From: Novosphingobium sp. FKTRR1
GTDB taxonomy: Bacteria; Pseudomonadota; Alphaproteobacteria; Sphingomonadales; Sphingomonadaceae
Direction of reading: 5' to 3'
DNA: 64,000 nucleotides
Assembly: GCF_020404405.1 (NCBI RefSeq)
Contig: NZ_JAIZDA010000015.1
Coordinates: 52,137-116,136 of the forward strand
Positions 19,007-28,005 of this stretch are shown here, one piece after another. Every line of letters starts with the position of its first letter. The stretch's first letter is position 1. The notes under the pieces are model-generated. The model worked only from the letters and a program-made list of their open reading frames with translations, was not told the origin of the DNA and searched no databases. A program made the translations under genes and the position numbers.

Positions 19007-19400
19007 AAAGCTCCATCCTGTGGTCAACCAGCCGGTAGCCCAGCTTCTCGGCGATCTGGCGCTGCAGCGCCTCAAGCTCGGGATCGACAAATTCGATGAC
19101 CCTTCCGGTCTCGACGTCGATCAGGTGGTCATGGTGCGCCTCGGGCGTCGCCTCATAGCGCGCGCGGCCATCGCCAAAGTCATGGCGGTCCAGAATGCCC
19201 GCTTCCTCGAACAGCCGAACGGTGCGGTAGACCGTCGCGATGGAGATGCGGGGGTCGCGCTCCACCGCGCGGGCGTGCAGTCGCTCGACGTCAGGATGGT
19301 CGCTGCTTTCGGACAGCACGCGCGCGATCACGCGGCGCTGTTCGGTTATGCGCAAGCCACGCTGGGCGCAAAGGGCTTCAATGTCGATTGGTTGATGCAC
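18978..19400 (-). CDS. fur: Ferric uptake regulator Fur
   Basis: Fur is the iron-responsive repressor. The 140-residue protein has the winged helix with ISIATVYRTVRLFEEAG and the regulatory metal-site histidines in APEAHHDHLIDVETG. The CxxC structural zinc motif seen in some Fur proteins is absent, as in many alphaproteobacterial homologues. The open frame extends upstream to 19451, but a hairpin terminator occupies 19420-19449. I therefore place the start at the GTG at 19400 (VHQPIDIEALC), which matches the usual N-terminus of sphingomonad Fur. plsC overlaps its 3' end. Confidence 0.92.
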   Translation of the reverse strand: MHQPIDIEALCAQRGLRITEQRRVIARVLSESSDHPDVERLHARAVERDPRISIATVYRTVRLFEEAGILDRHDFGDGRARYEATPEAHHDHLIDVETGRVIEFVDPELEALQRQIAEKLGYRLVDHRMELYGVKLDREA

Positions 19401-19415
19401 GAAATAGGAGACCCA

Positions 19416-19449
19416 CGAAAAAGGCCCGCCGATCATAGAGCGGCGGGCC
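19416..19449 (-). terminator. Rho-independent terminator just upstream of fur
   Basis: Reading the minus strand, GGCCCGCCG, a 9-base loop and CGGCGGGCC form a perfect 9-bp GC-rich stem (+ strand arms at about 19423-19431 and 19441-19449), followed at once by five T. This is the strongest terminator in the window. It ends the transcript coming from mucR or from the structured 140-base intergenic region, and lies only about 20 bases before the fur start. Confidence 0.85.
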
Positions 19450-19591
19450 AATTCTTCAACTGCGGATGCCGTCGGGCGGCAAAAATGCCGTGGTCCGACG
19501 GTGGAGATGCGATGCGCCCGGCGTTATGGGCATTGATATTTCAGCCCAATTTTACGGCAGCCAGGACGCCGTATTGGGGTCTGTTGCCGTG
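19450..19591 (-). ncRNA. Possible small RNA or structured mucR 3' UTR
   Basis: The 140 bases between mucR and the terminator contain no gene. On the minus strand they hold a nested hairpin (outer arms CCGTCGG/CCGACGG, inner CGGCA/TGCCG around a T-rich loop) before the Rho-independent terminator. This could be an independent sRNA, an sRNA released from the mucR 3' UTR, or only a structured trailer. I recognise no RNA family. No promoter could be assigned with confidence. Confidence 0.3.
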
Positions 19592-20038
19592 TCAGGCAGC
19601 AGTTGCCTTGGCACGGCCGCGCTTGGCGGGTTCCGGCTTGCGGCCAAGGCCGATCTTCTTGGCCAGCTCGCGGCGCTTTTCGGCATAGGCCGGCGCAACC
19701 ATCGGATAGTCGGCGGGGAGGTTCCAGCGCGCGCGATACTGATCGGGGGTCAGGTTGTAGCGCGTCGCCAGATGGCGCTTGAGCATCTTCAGCTTCTTGC
19801 CGTCTTCAAGGCAAACGATGTGATCGTTCTTGATCGACGAGCGAATGGAAACGGCCGGTTCCGGCGCAGGCTCTTCAGCCTTCTTCGCAGGATTGAGGCC
19901 GGCCAAAGCCGAGTAGACGTTGGAAATCAGCGTGGGCAGATCAGCGACAGATACGCTGTTGTTGCTGACATGTGCAGCCACGATATCGGACGTAAGCGTG
20001 ATGATGGTTTCACGCAGATCATTTTCAATTTCAGACAT
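19592..20038 (-). CDS. MucR/Ros-family transcriptional regulator
   Basis: A 148-residue regulator of the MucR/Ros family, which control envelope, surface polysaccharide and cell-cycle genes in alphaproteobacteria. The zinc-finger-like region is C76-L-E-D79 ... H89-L-A-T-R93, followed by YNLTPDQYRARWNLP, which is the family core. The second histidine of the classical finger is replaced (Arg 93, Tyr 94), so zinc binding may be altered or absent. The C-terminus is Lys/Arg/Ala-rich. Upstream sequence is unusually AT-rich for the window and contains a mini-ORF with a strong SD. Confidence 0.9.
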   Translation of the reverse strand: MSEIENDLRETIITLTSDIVAAHVSNNSVSVADLPTLISNVYSALAGLNPAKKAEEPAPEPAVSIRSSIKNDHIVCLEDGKKLKMLKRHLATRYNLTPDQYRARWNLPADYPMVAPAYAEKRRELAKKIGLGRKPEPAKRGRAKATAA

Positions 20039-20086
20039 TGCGAAGCGACCTTCTTTGGTTTGTGATATTTTTGGATTTTGGCCTTG

Positions 20087-20107
20087 TCAGCGCATCGAAT
20101 CTCGCAT
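20087..20107 (-). CDS. Possible six-codon leader ORF (MRDSMR) upstream of mucR
   Basis: An ATG at 20107 opens a frame of six codons and a TGA. It is preceded, 5 bases away, by a perfect AAGGAG (minus strand, + coordinates 20113-20118), a better ribosome binding site than that of mucR itself, which starts 48 bases after the mini-ORF. It may be a regulatory leader peptide or a chance match. Confidence 0.25.
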   Translation of the reverse strand: MRDSMR

Positions 20108-20166
20108 CCTGGCTCCTTCTTATAAGCAATCGGCATGAATTTACAACCACTGCCAATCAATGCGAA

Positions 20167-20178
20167 GTCACGCGTGAC
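20167..20178. promoter_or_regulatory. 12-bp palindrome GTCACGCGTGAC in the mucR-rimI gap
   Basis: A perfect 12-bp palindrome in AT-rich intergenic DNA, about 130 bases upstream of mucR and 36 bases before the rimI stop codon. It could be an operator for a dimeric regulator. No promoter elements were assigned with confidence around it. Confidence 0.3.
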
Positions 20179-20213
20179 CGAAATTTCATTTTTCTTTGTG
20201 AAACAATGGATTT

Positions 20214-20684
20214 TTAAGCAATAATCAGTTCCTGACTGATCGCGTCAAGCCTCTCGCCAGCAGGTGTGCGATAGTAGCGCGGACGAATACCAACTGCCTC
20301 GAAACCATGCGCAGCATAAAGCACCCCGGCCGGATTGCTGCGGCGCATCTCAAGGAACAGTCGGCGAATGCCACGTGCACGGGCTTCTTCGATGAAACGT
20401 CGCAGCAAGGTGTGGCCCAGTCCTTTGTGGCGATGATCGGGAGCAATCGCGAAAAGCAGCAATTCCTCCTCGTCCAGAACACTGCGCGACAAGAAAAAAC
20501 CTGCTGTTTCGTCGTGTTCTTTTGGACGCGGATTGCCATCGGGTGCAATCAGGCCCAGATGAGTTCCTGAAAGTAAAAGGGAATCAGATACTTGTCGCCG
20601 GTTCCATGCTTCGCCGAACTCAGGTGGAAACGCCTGTTCCATGACGGACATTACCCGGTCGACATCATCTTGCGGAAGGAACAT
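20214..20684 (-). CDS. rimI: Ribosomal-protein-alanine N-acetyltransferase RimI-like (GNAT)
   Basis: This 156-residue GNAT protein has the acetyl-CoA motif LLLFAIAPDHRHKGLGHTLL and the RIFLEMRRSNPAG...YAAHGF segment typical of RimI, which acetylates the N-terminus of ribosomal protein S18 in E. coli. The tsaB-rimI pairing is widespread and supports the name. The ATG at 20684 lies 18 bases after the tsaB stop; the upstream open frame is inside tsaB. Confidence 0.88.
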   Translation of the reverse strand: MFLPQDDVDRVMSVMEQAFPPEFGEAWNRRQVSDSLLLSGTHLGLIAPDGNPRPKEHDETAGFFLSRSVLDEEELLLFAIAPDHRHKGLGHTLLRRFIEEARARGIRRLFLEMRRSNPAGVLYAAHGFEAVGIRPRYYRTPAGERLDAISQELIIA

Positions 20685-20701
20685 CGCGGCGGCGCTATTG
20701 A

Positions 20702-21376
20702 TCAGCCGACCATACCGGCGTCGTGCGCCGATGTGGGGGTGGCCTTTGCCGGGAGGCGCGCATCGGGCGGGCGTCCGTACAGCGGTACGGGATCGGGGCG
20801 CAACGCGTCGGCGGGCAGGCGGTCGAAGGCGCGGGCATCCGGCCACAGTGACAATGCCAGCGGTGGCCTGGCGCCGTGTGCGGCGTCATACGACTGCGCC
20901 GCAAGCGCCATGGCCTGACTGCCAGCGCAGATGGGTGCTTGTGCGCGGTTCGTGACTTCTGCCGGCAGCAGGGACGCGAGCGCGGCAGCAGGACGGCCGT
21001 CGGCGGCAAAGGGTTGGAAGAACCATTCGCCATGCCCGCCGGTCAACACCACATCGATCGGCTGGCCGGGATGGCTTGCCGCAGCCATCGCGGCGATCAG
21101 CGCGGCGCTGTCATAGCCATGCGCCGTGGCATTCCAGGCCAGCGCCAGTGCGCGCGCAGCCGCCAGGCCCACGCGAATTCCGGTGAAGCTGCCGGGCCCG
21201 CTGTCGACGGCAATGCGTTCGGCGCGGCCATTGTCGGGCAGCGCGGCGATCATGGGCATCAACTGTTCGGCGTGGCCGCGGCCCAGCATGCGCAAGTCGC
21301 CCGCCAGTAACGTGCCATCATCGAAAAGGGCTACCGAGCACGCTTCTGTGGCGCAGTCGATGACGAGGGTGCGCAC
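20702..21376 (-). CDS. tsaB: tRNA t6A37 threonylcarbamoyl biosynthesis protein TsaB
   Basis: TsaB is the non-catalytic partner of TsaD in t6A modification of tRNAs reading ANN codons. The 224-residue protein starts with the ASKHA motif LVIDCATEACSVAL and contains the diagnostic DSGPGSFTGIRVGLAAARAL segment (about 58-77). Length is usual. It follows the nitroreductase gene by 15 bases. Confidence 0.95.
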   Translation of the reverse strand: MRTLVIDCATEACSVALFDDGTLLAGDLRMLGRGHAEQLMPMIAALPDNGRAERIAVDSGPGSFTGIRVGLAAARALALAWNATAHGYDSAALIAAMAAASHPGQPIDVVLTGGHGEWFFQPFAADGRPAAALASLLPAEVTNRAQAPICAGSQAMALAAQSYDAAHGARPPLALSLWPDARAFDRLPADALRPDPVPLYGRPPDARLPAKATPTSAHDAGMVG

Positions 21377-21391
21377 CTGTGCTTCTGCGCT

Positions 21392-21985
21392 TCAGGCCAC
21401 GTGGTTGAAGACGGCGAAGTCTGGGCGCGGGCTGCGCGGAAAGATCGTCGACGGGTCGCCATAGCCCAACGTCGAGATGAAATTGGAGCGCACGCGCGGC
21501 GTTTCGGCGAAGAAGGCGGCGTCAACCGCCGCATTGTCGAAGCCCGACATCGGCCCGGTATCGAGGCCCAGCGCGCGCGCCGCCAGAATGAAGTAAGCAC
21601 CCTGCAGCGTCGAATTGCGCATTGCGGAGACTTCGCGCGCGGCGCTGTCGCCCGCAAACCAGCTTTTCGCGTCGGCATGAGGGAACAGCCAGGGCAACTG
21701 TTCATGGAAATCGAGATCCATGCCGATGATCACCGTGACCGGCGCATTGCGGATCTTGTCAGGATTGGTGCCCCCGGCGCAGGCCGCCAGCTTTTCCTTG
21801 GCCGCGTCGGACGTGCACCAGATCAGTCGTGCCGGCATCTGGTTGGCCGAAGTCGGCCCCATCTTGAGAAGATCCCAGATGGCGTGGAGTTGCTGCTCGC
21901 TGACCGGCTGGTCGAGATACCCGTTATAGGTCCGCGCGCTCAGGAACAATTGTTCAAGCGCGGCAGTATCGAGCGGCTGGTTCAC
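21392..21985 (-). CDS. Nitroreductase family protein, RutE/HadB-like (malonic semialdehyde reductase type)
   Basis: This 197-residue flavoprotein has the RutE-type opening (SARTYNGYLDQPVSEQQL), the FMN-binding segment MGPTSANQMPAR and the GLDTGPMSGFD motif. RutE reduces toxic malonic semialdehyde in pyrimidine degradation, but no other rut gene is nearby, so the physiological substrate is open. Between nfuA and tsaB on the same strand. Confidence 0.88.
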   Translation of the reverse strand: MNQPLDTAALEQLFLSARTYNGYLDQPVSEQQLHAIWDLLKMGPTSANQMPARLIWCTSDAAKEKLAACAGGTNPDKIRNAPVTVIIGMDLDFHEQLPWLFPHADAKSWFAGDSAAREVSAMRNSTLQGAYFILAARALGLDTGPMSGFDNAAVDAAFFAETPRVRSNFISTLGYGDPSTIFPRSPRPDFAVFNHVA

Positions 21986-22055
21986 GGTGACTTCATCCTA
22001 CTGGCTTGGCGGCCCCGATGGCGTTGCGCGGCCAAATCGGGTTTGCCCAAGCAGA

Positions 22056-22631
22056 TCAGGCGGCGCGGACTTCGCTTACCTCGGGAACGTAATGGCGCAG
22101 CAGCGATTCGATGCCGTTCTTCAACGTGGCGGTGGAAGAAGGGCAGCCGGAGCATGCGCCCTGCATCTTGAGATAGACCACCCCATCACGGAAGCCGCGG
22201 TAGGTGATGTCCCCACCATCGTTGGCCACGGCCGGGCGGACGCGCGTTTCGATCAGTTCCTTGATCTGATCGATGATCTCGGCATGGGCCGGGTCGTCGC
22301 CAAGAGCATCGTCATCTTCGCCCGGAACCGCGAAGTCGGCAACGCCACCGTGGAACAGCGGAGCCTGCGCCACGAAATGATCAAGCAACAGCGACAGTAC
22401 TTGCGGTTTGGCATCGCTCCATTGGGCGCCGGGCGCGATGGTGACGGCCACGAAATCGCGCCCGAACAATACGCCCGTTACGTCGCCGAGCGTGAACAAC
22501 GCTTCGGCCAATGGAGAGGCTGCCGCTTCGGTTTCCGAGGTGAATTCGCGCGTGCCCTGCGGCATCACGATCTCGCCGGGGAGGAACTTGAGCGTTGCCG
22601 GGTTCGGGGTCGTCTCGGTTTCAATAAACAT
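22056..22631 (-). CDS. NifU-family Fe-S scaffold/carrier protein (NfuA-like)
   Basis: A 191-residue protein with an N-terminal Nfu_N domain (MFIETETTPNPATLKFLPG...) and a C-terminal NifU domain bearing C160-S-G-C163, which binds a 4Fe-4S cluster at the dimer interface. It delivers clusters to target enzymes; MiaB in this window is a typical client class. The ATG at 22631 gives the normal start; the long upstream frame is an artefact opposite the FKBP gene. Confidence 0.93.
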   Translation of the reverse strand: MFIETETTPNPATLKFLPGEIVMPQGTREFTSETEAAASPLAEALFTLGDVTGVLFGRDFVAVTIAPGAQWSDAKPQVLSLLLDHFVAQAPLFHGGVADFAVPGEDDDALGDDPAHAEIIDQIKELIETRVRPAVANDGGDITYRGFRDGVVYLKMQGACSGCPSSTATLKNGIESLLRHYVPEVSEVRAA

Positions 22632-22778
22632 ACCTATCCATGTATAGCGGCGTGACGCATGGTCAAGGGTGCGGTGCGGCCAATCCTTGCGAATATTGAT
22701 GCATTTGTAACCTTTCGGCGTGTTCTGCGTGCGCATTCCGGCTGGCGGTCCTGCGCTGCGCCGCCTATGGCGCCCGCC

Positions 22779-23384
22779 ATGATCAGCATCGCCCCCCGAA
22801 TCATCGCCCGTCTCGCCACCTCTGCTGCCGTTCTGGCCTTGCTGTGCGGGGCTCTGCCTGCGGCTGCAGCGCCAGCGGCCGCGCCAAGCGCCGACCCGGT
22901 GATCAAGTTGCCGCTCCAGCCGACCGTCCCCGCCGCGCAGCGCACCTGTACCGCCCGGACCGCCTCGGGCCTCGGCTATGTCGCGCTCAAGGCGGGCGAG
23001 GGCGCAAAGCCGACCGCAAGCGATGTCGTGCTGGTCAATTACATCGGCTATATTGCCGCTACCGGGCAAGTGTTCGACCAGAACATGCAGACGCCGTTCC
23101 CAGTGGGTAATGTGATCCCCGGCTTTACCGAAGGCCTGCAGTTGATGGCGCGCGGCGGCGTCCAGCGTCTGTGTATCCCCGCAGCGCTTGGTTATGGCGC
23201 CAAGGGTGCGGGCGCGGACATTCCGCCCAATGCCGATCTGGTGTTCCAGGTCGAACTGCTCGACTTCAAGACCCAGGCCGAAATCGCCGAGATGCGCCGC
23301 CAGCAGGAAGCGGCTCAGGCCGCCGCCGCTGCACCGGCTGCTACTCCGGCGCCCCCTGCTGGTGCAACGCCCCCGCATCCTTGA
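22779..23384 (+). CDS. Exported FKBP-type peptidyl-prolyl isomerase
   Basis: The 201-residue product has a signal peptide (residues about 1-35, ending in an Ala-rich cleavage region), then an FKBP domain with VFDQN, VGNVIPGFTEGLQLM and LCIPAALGYG motifs, and an Ala/Pro-rich C-terminal tail. It should assist folding in the periplasm. Two adjacent ATGs (22767 and 22779) could serve as start; I chose the one that gives the more compact signal sequence. Confidence 0.88.
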   Translation: MISIAPRIIARLATSAAVLALLCGALPAAAAPAAAPSADPVIKLPLQPTVPAAQRTCTARTASGLGYVALKAGEGAKPTASDVVLVNYIGYIAATGQVFDQNMQTPFPVGNVIPGFTEGLQLMARGGVQRLCIPAALGYGAKGAGADIPPNADLVFQVELLDFKTQAEIAEMRRQQEAAQAAAAAPAATPAPPAGATPPHP

Positions 23385-23463
23385 GGTAATTCTGACCAAA
23401 TGGGCTTGAACTGGGCCGGTCAATTCACTGGTCCTTCAGGATTGAGCGCCCTATAGCTTGGGA

Positions 23464-26334
23464 ATGCAGCGACTTTCCCGGCCCTTGCGGCGCTCCGGTC
23501 TTTTCCTTTCGCTTCTGCTTGCCACGACGGTGCCATTCGGTGCCGTCGCTGGTGCAGCGCCCGACCCGGCGCAGTGGCTTTATGCCGGTTCTGACGTGCC
23601 GCACGACGCGGCGTGGATGTTCGGCATCCTGCCCAACGGATTGCGCTATGCGGTGCGCCACAACGGGGTGCCGCCGGGGCAGGTTTCGATCCGGGTGCTG
23701 GTCGATGCCGGCTCGTTGTACGAAACCGACGCGCAGCGCGGCTATGCTCACCTGATCGAACACCTTACGTTTCGGGATTCGAAGTACCTCAAGGCGGGGG
23801 AGGCGATCCCCACCTGGCAAAAGCTTGGCGCCACATTCGGTAGCGATACCAACGCCGAAACGAGCTATACTCAGACCGTTTACAAGCTCGACATTCCCGA
23901 GGCTTCGGCGCCCAAGCTGGATGAGACGTTCCGTCTGCTGTCGGGCATGATCACCGCGCCGATCTTCACGCCCGTCGGGGTCAAGACCGAAGTGCCGATC
24001 GTGCTGGCTGAAAAGCGCGAACGCGATGGGCCGCAGCGCCGAGTGCTGGACGATACCTTCGGGCTGTTCTTTCAGGGCCAACCTTTGGCGGCGCGCTCGC
24101 CGATCGGGACCGAGGAAACGCTCAACGCCGCCACGTCCGAAAGCATCAAGGCTTTCCACGACAAGTGGTACCGGCCTGACAATACCGTGATCGTGGTCGC
24201 AGGCGATGTCGATCCACAGGTGCTTGTGGCGCGGATCAAGCAATGGTTCGGCCCATGGAGCGGCAAGGGCAAGAAGCCGCCGCAGCCCGACTTCGGCCAT
24301 CCCGCCGCGCCTGCCGGGGCCGACCCGGCCAACCCGGTCGGCGATGCGCGGGTGGTGGTGGAGGCCGGCCTGCCACGCCTGCTCAACTATGCGGTGCTGC
24401 GGCCCTGGGCCAAGGTCAATGACACCATCGTCTACAACCAGGGGCTGATGATCGACCGGCTGGCGCTGGCGCTGATCAACCGTAGACTTGAAGCGCGCGC
24501 GCGCGGCAATGCCAGCTTCCTTGCCGCCTCGGTCGAGCAGCGCAAGATCATGCGCTCTGCCGACGCCACGCTGATCACCGTCAACCCGCTGTCGGCCGAC
24601 TGGAAAAGCGCGTTGCGCGACGTGCGCGCGGTGATCGCGGATGCACTCGCCACGCCGCCTTCGGAAGAGGAAGTCGCGCGCGAGGTTGCCGAGTTCGACG
24701 TGGCGTACAAGGTGCCGGTCGAAACGCAGGAGACGCAGGCAGGATCGAAGCTTGCCGACGACATCACCGATGCCATCGATATCCGCGAAACCGTGGCCAA
24801 TCCCGACACCGTCTATGCCATCTTCAAACGGTCGGTGCCGTTGTTCACGCCCGCAGCGGTACTCAAGCATACCCGCGACTTGTTCAAGGGTACGGTCGTG
24901 CGCGGCCTGCTGATCACGCCCAACGCGGCCGACGGCACCGCGCAGGACGTGCGCGAAGCGCTTGCCGCGCCGGTGAGTGCCGCCGCCAACACCCGGCTGG
25001 CGGCAAGCACCATCAAGTTTTCGGACCTGCCGCCGATCGGCACGCCCGGTGCGGTCAAGGCGGCCGAGCCGACCGGACTGCTCGGGATCGAGCGGGTCGA
25101 ACTGGCCAACGGCGTGCATGCGCTGTTGTGGCCCAACGACGCCGAGCCCGGTCGCATCATCGTGCGCGTGCGGTTCGGCGGTGGTTACGCGGCGATCGAC
25201 CCCAAGGACGCGGTCTATGGACCGATCGGCCAGAACGCGCTGATGGACAGCGGCATCGGCAAACTGGGGCGCGAAGACCTTGACCGGCTTGCCACAGGAC
25301 GCAAGCTCAGCCTTGATTTCGATATCGACGACACGACGTTCGTGATGGCCGCCGATACCCGTCCGGCCGACCTGGCCGACCAGCTTTACCTGTTCGCCGC
25401 CAAGCTTGGCCAGCCGCGCTGGGACGCCAACCCTGTGCTGCGGGTCAAGGCCGCCGCCGCGCTGCAATACGACAGCACCAACGGTTCGCCGATGTCGGTA
25501 TTGCAACGCGATCTTGGCTGGCTGTTGAAGGACGGCGATGCGCGCTATGCCACGCCCAACCCGGCCGAACTGTCCAAGGTGACGGCTGAGGGCTTCCGCC
25601 GGGTGTGGGAACCGCTGTTGCAGCAAGGGCCGATCGAGGTCGACCTGTTCGGTGACTTCAAGCGCGAGGACGCTTTGGCCGCGCTGCAGCGTACGTTCGG
25701 TGCGCTTCCGCCCGTCAAGGCTCCGCCCACCCCGGCGCTCGCGCCGCGCATCCCTGAGCACAATGACGAGCCTCTGCAATTGACCCATCGCGGCGATCCG
25801 GGCAGCGCGGCGGCGCTCGTGGCCTGGCCGACAGGCGGCGGGCGCGGCGGCATCCACGAAAGCCGCCAGCTCGATCTGCTGGCCCAGATCTTCAACATCC
25901 GCCTGTTCGACGCGATGCGCGAAAAGATCGGCGCGAGCTATTCGCCGCAAGTCTATTCAAGCTGGCCGCTCGATCTCCCTTCTGGCGGCTATGTCGCAGC
26001 TACGGTGCAGTTGCGCCCGCAGGACTTGCCCGCCTTCTTTGCCGCCGCCGACAAGATCGCCGCCGATCTGGCCGCCTCGCCGGTCAGTGCCGACGAGATC
26101 GCGCGCGTCACCGAACCGACCAAGCAGGCGATCACCCGCGCCAGCACCGGCAACGGGTTCTACATGTACCAGTTGACCGGCGGGGCGCTTGAACCCGGCA
26201 AGTTCGACGATATCCGCTCGATCCTGATCGATTCCAGCCAGACCACGCCCGAACGGCTGCAAGCGCTGGCCAAGCGCTATCTGCTGGCCAACAAGACATG
26301 GAAGGTGGAGGTCGTGCCCGAGAAGCGTCCATAA
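23464..26334 (+). CDS. Exported M16-family zinc metalloprotease
   Basis: A 956-residue M16 (pitrilysin/insulinase) peptidase with a signal peptide. The inverted zinc motif HxxEH is intact (His 96, Glu 99, His 100, in AHLIEHLTFRDS), and a downstream acidic helix carries the third ligand region. The second half (from about residue 540) repeats the fold without the HxxEH, as is normal for the family. The ATG at 23464 is preferred over a TTG two codons upstream. Probably degrades peptides in the periplasm; no dedicated partner gene is adjacent. Confidence 0.92.
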   Translation: MQRLSRPLRRSGLFLSLLLATTVPFGAVAGAAPDPAQWLYAGSDVPHDAAWMFGILPNGLRYAVRHNGVPPGQVSIRVLVDAGSLYETDAQRGYAHLIEHLTFRDSKYLKAGEAIPTWQKLGATFGSDTNAETSYTQTVYKLDIPEASAPKLDETFRLLSGMITAPIFTPVGVKTEVPIVLAEKRERDGPQRRVLDDTFGLFFQGQPLAARSPIGTEETLNAATSESIKAFHDKWYRPDNTVIVVAGDVDPQVLVARIKQWFGPWSGKGKKPPQPDFGHPAAPAGADPANPVGDARVVVEAGLPRLLNYAVLRPWAKVNDTIVYNQGLMIDRLALALINRRLEARARGNASFLAASVEQRKIMRSADATLITVNPLSADWKSALRDVRAVIADALATPPSEEEVAREVAEFDVAYKVPVETQETQAGSKLADDITDAIDIRETVANPDTVYAIFKRSVPLFTPAAVLKHTRDLFKGTVVRGLLITPNAADGTAQDVREALAAPVSAAANTRLAASTIKFSDLPPIGTPGAVKAAEPTGLLGIERVELANGVHALLWPNDAEPGRIIVRVRFGGGYAAIDPKDAVYGPIGQNALMDSGIGKLGREDLDRLATGRKLSLDFDIDDTTFVMAADTRPADLADQLYLFAAKLGQPRWDANPVLRVKAAAALQYDSTNGSPMSVLQRDLGWLLKDGDARYATPNPAELSKVTAEGFRRVWEPLLQQGPIEVDLFGDFKREDALAALQRTFGALPPVKAPPTPALAPRIPEHNDEPLQLTHRGDPGSAAALVAWPTGGGRGGIHESRQLDLLAQIFNIRLFDAMREKIGASYSPQVYSSWPLDLPSGGYVAATVQLRPQDLPAFFAAADKIAADLAASPVSADEIARVTEPTKQAITRASTGNGFYMYQLTGGALEPGKFDDIRSILIDSSQTTPERLQALAKRYLLANKTWKVEVVPEKRP

Positions 26335-26448
26335 GCGCAAACGGCCTTGCGCGGTCATCGCCGCAGGCGATCACCGTGACCGCAAGCCATCCTTTGCAAA
26401 ACCTTTTCCACAGGGCTATGGCCGCGCGTCCTGAAAGGAAGAGGAATC

Positions 26449-27822
26449 GTGGCACAGAACTGGAATGCGCATAGCTGGCGCGGGTTTGAGGCAAAGCATT
26501 TGCCGGTATACCCCGACGCGGACAAGTTGAACCAGGTCGAACAGACCCTGACCAACTTTCCGCCGCTGGTGTTTGCGGGCGAAGCGCGCGCGCTCAAGAC
26601 CGATCTTGCCAACGTGGCGGCGGGCAATGCTTTCCTGCTGCAAGGCGGCGATTGCGCCGAAAGCTTTGCCGAGTTCCATCCCAACAACATCCGCGACACG
26701 TTCCGCGTGTTGTTGCAGATGGCGGTGGTGCTGACGTTCGGCAGCAAGCAGCCGGTGGTCAAGGTCGGTCGCATGGCCGGCCAGTTCGCCAAGCCGCGTT
26801 CGTCGCCGGTCGAGAAGATCGGCGATGTCGAACTGCCGAGCTATCTGGGCGACAACATCAACGGCATCGACTTCACGCCGGAATCGCGCATCCCCGATCC
26901 TGAGCGGATGCTGCGTGCCTATAGCCAGGCGGCGGCGACGCTGAACCTGCTGCGCGCGTTCGCGACGGGCGGCTATGCCAACTTGCGTCAGGTCCACCAG
27001 TGGACGCTGGAGCACATCGGCAAAAGCCCGTGGGCGGCCAAGTTCGCGGAAACTGCGGACAAGATCGGCGAAGCGCTCGACTTCATGGAGGCTTGCGGGG
27101 TCAACCCGTCGACCGTGCCGCAGTTGCAGGGCACCAGCTTCTATACCAGCCATGAAGCACTGCTGCTGCCTTATGAAGAGGCGATGACGCGGCAGGATTC
27201 GCTGACCGGTCAGTGGTACGACACCAGCGCACACATGCTGTGGATCGGCGATCGCACCCGCTTCGAAGGATCGGCGCATGTCGAGTTCCTGCGCGGCGTG
27301 GGCAACCCGATCGGCGTCAAGTGCGGTCCCTCGCTCTCGCCCGATCTGCTGCTGCGCCTGCTCGACACGCTCAATCCCGCGCGTGAAGCCGGACGCATCA
27401 CGCTGATCGCACGCTTCGGGCACGACAAGGTGGAAGCCGGCCTGCCGCCGCTGGTGCGCGCAGTGACGCGCGAAGGGCACCCGGTGGTGTGGTCGAGCGA
27501 CCCGATGCACGGCAACGTGATCAAGGCCGACAACGGCTACAAGACGCGTCCCTTCGACCGCATTCTGGCCGAAGTGAAGAGCTTCTTCGCCGTGCATCGC
27601 GCCGAAGGCACCCACGCGGGCGGCATCCATATCGAGATGACCGGCCGCGACGTGACCGAATGCACCGGCGGCGCCGTTGCGATCACGCAGGAAGGGTTGG
27701 CCGATCGGTATCACACCCATTGCGACCCGCGCCTGAACGCGGCGCAGTCGATCGAACTCGCCTTCCTGCTGGCCGAAGCCATCAACCAGGAACGCGCCGA
27801 GGTGAAGGCCGAAGCGGCCTGA
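26449..27822 (+). CDS. 3-deoxy-7-phosphoheptulonate synthase, class II (DAHP synthase)
   Basis: First enzyme of the shikimate pathway, joining phosphoenolpyruvate and erythrose 4-phosphate. The 457-residue protein is class II (plant/AroH-II type), with the [10 protein letters not shown] segment, the [11 protein letters not shown] motif, GVKCGPS and [13 protein letters not shown] start at 26449 with a strong upstream GGAAGAGGA. A perfect 12-bp inverted repeat follows at 27831-27866. It makes aromatic compounds in a region that also contains the genes for degrading them. Confidence 0.95.
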   Translation: MAQNWNAHSWRGFEAKHLPVYPDADKLNQVEQTLTNFPPLVFAGEARALKTDLANVAAGNAFLLQGGDCAESFAEFHPNNIRDTFRVLLQMAVVLTFGSKQPVVKVGRMAGQFAKPRSSPVEKIGDVELPSYLGDNINGIDFTPESRIPDPERMLRAYSQAAATLNLLRAFATGGYANLRQVHQWTLEHIGKSPWAAKFAETADKIGEALDFMEACGVNPSTVPQLQGTSFYTSHEALLLPYEEAMTRQDSLTGQWYDTSAHMLWIGDRTRFEGSAHVEFLRGVGNPIGVKCGPSLSPDLLLRLLDTLNPAREAGRITLIARFGHDKVEAGLPPLVRAVTREGHPVVWSSDPMHGNVIKADNGYKTRPFDRILAEVKSFFAVHRAEGTHAGGIHIEMTGRDVTECTGGAVAITQEGLADRYHTHCDPRLNAAQSIELAFLLAEAINQERAEVKAEAA

Positions 27823-27830
27823 CGTGTTGA

Positions 27831-27866
27831 TATGGCGGATATGGGCGCTGGCCGATATCCGCCATA
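27831..27866 (+). terminator. Hairpin after DAHP synthase gene
   Basis: Perfect 12-bp arms TATGGCGGATAT and ATATCCGCCATA enclose a 12-base loop, 8 bases after the stop. There is no T run, so it may be a Rho-dependent or mRNA-stabilising stem. A second inverted repeat (ATTGGCT/AGCCAAT, 27887-27918) and a weak stem with five T (ACCGCC/GGCGGT, 27960-27991) follow in the 183-base gap before the S9 peptidase. Confidence 0.45.
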
Positions 27867-28005
27867 CTTCGGCTCTCGATGCTGCCATTGGCTTGCAGCG
27901 TTGGCGCGTGCAGCCAATCTGGTGCAATTCATTCAAATACCTGGTTGCCTTACGCTTTTACCGCCAATAGCCTGACCTGAGGGCGGTTTTTGGGGCAGGG
28001 GCTTC

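Noticed and set aside
19401..19451. Upstream in-frame ATG as start of fur
   Set aside because: It would translate through a Rho-independent terminator; the GTG at 19400 fits the family N-terminus.
23425..25950. 841-codon open frame on the minus strand opposite the M16 peptidase gene
   Set aside because: High GC makes long antisense frames common. The product is Arg/Gly/Asp-rich with no domain, while the plus strand encodes a complete M16 protease.
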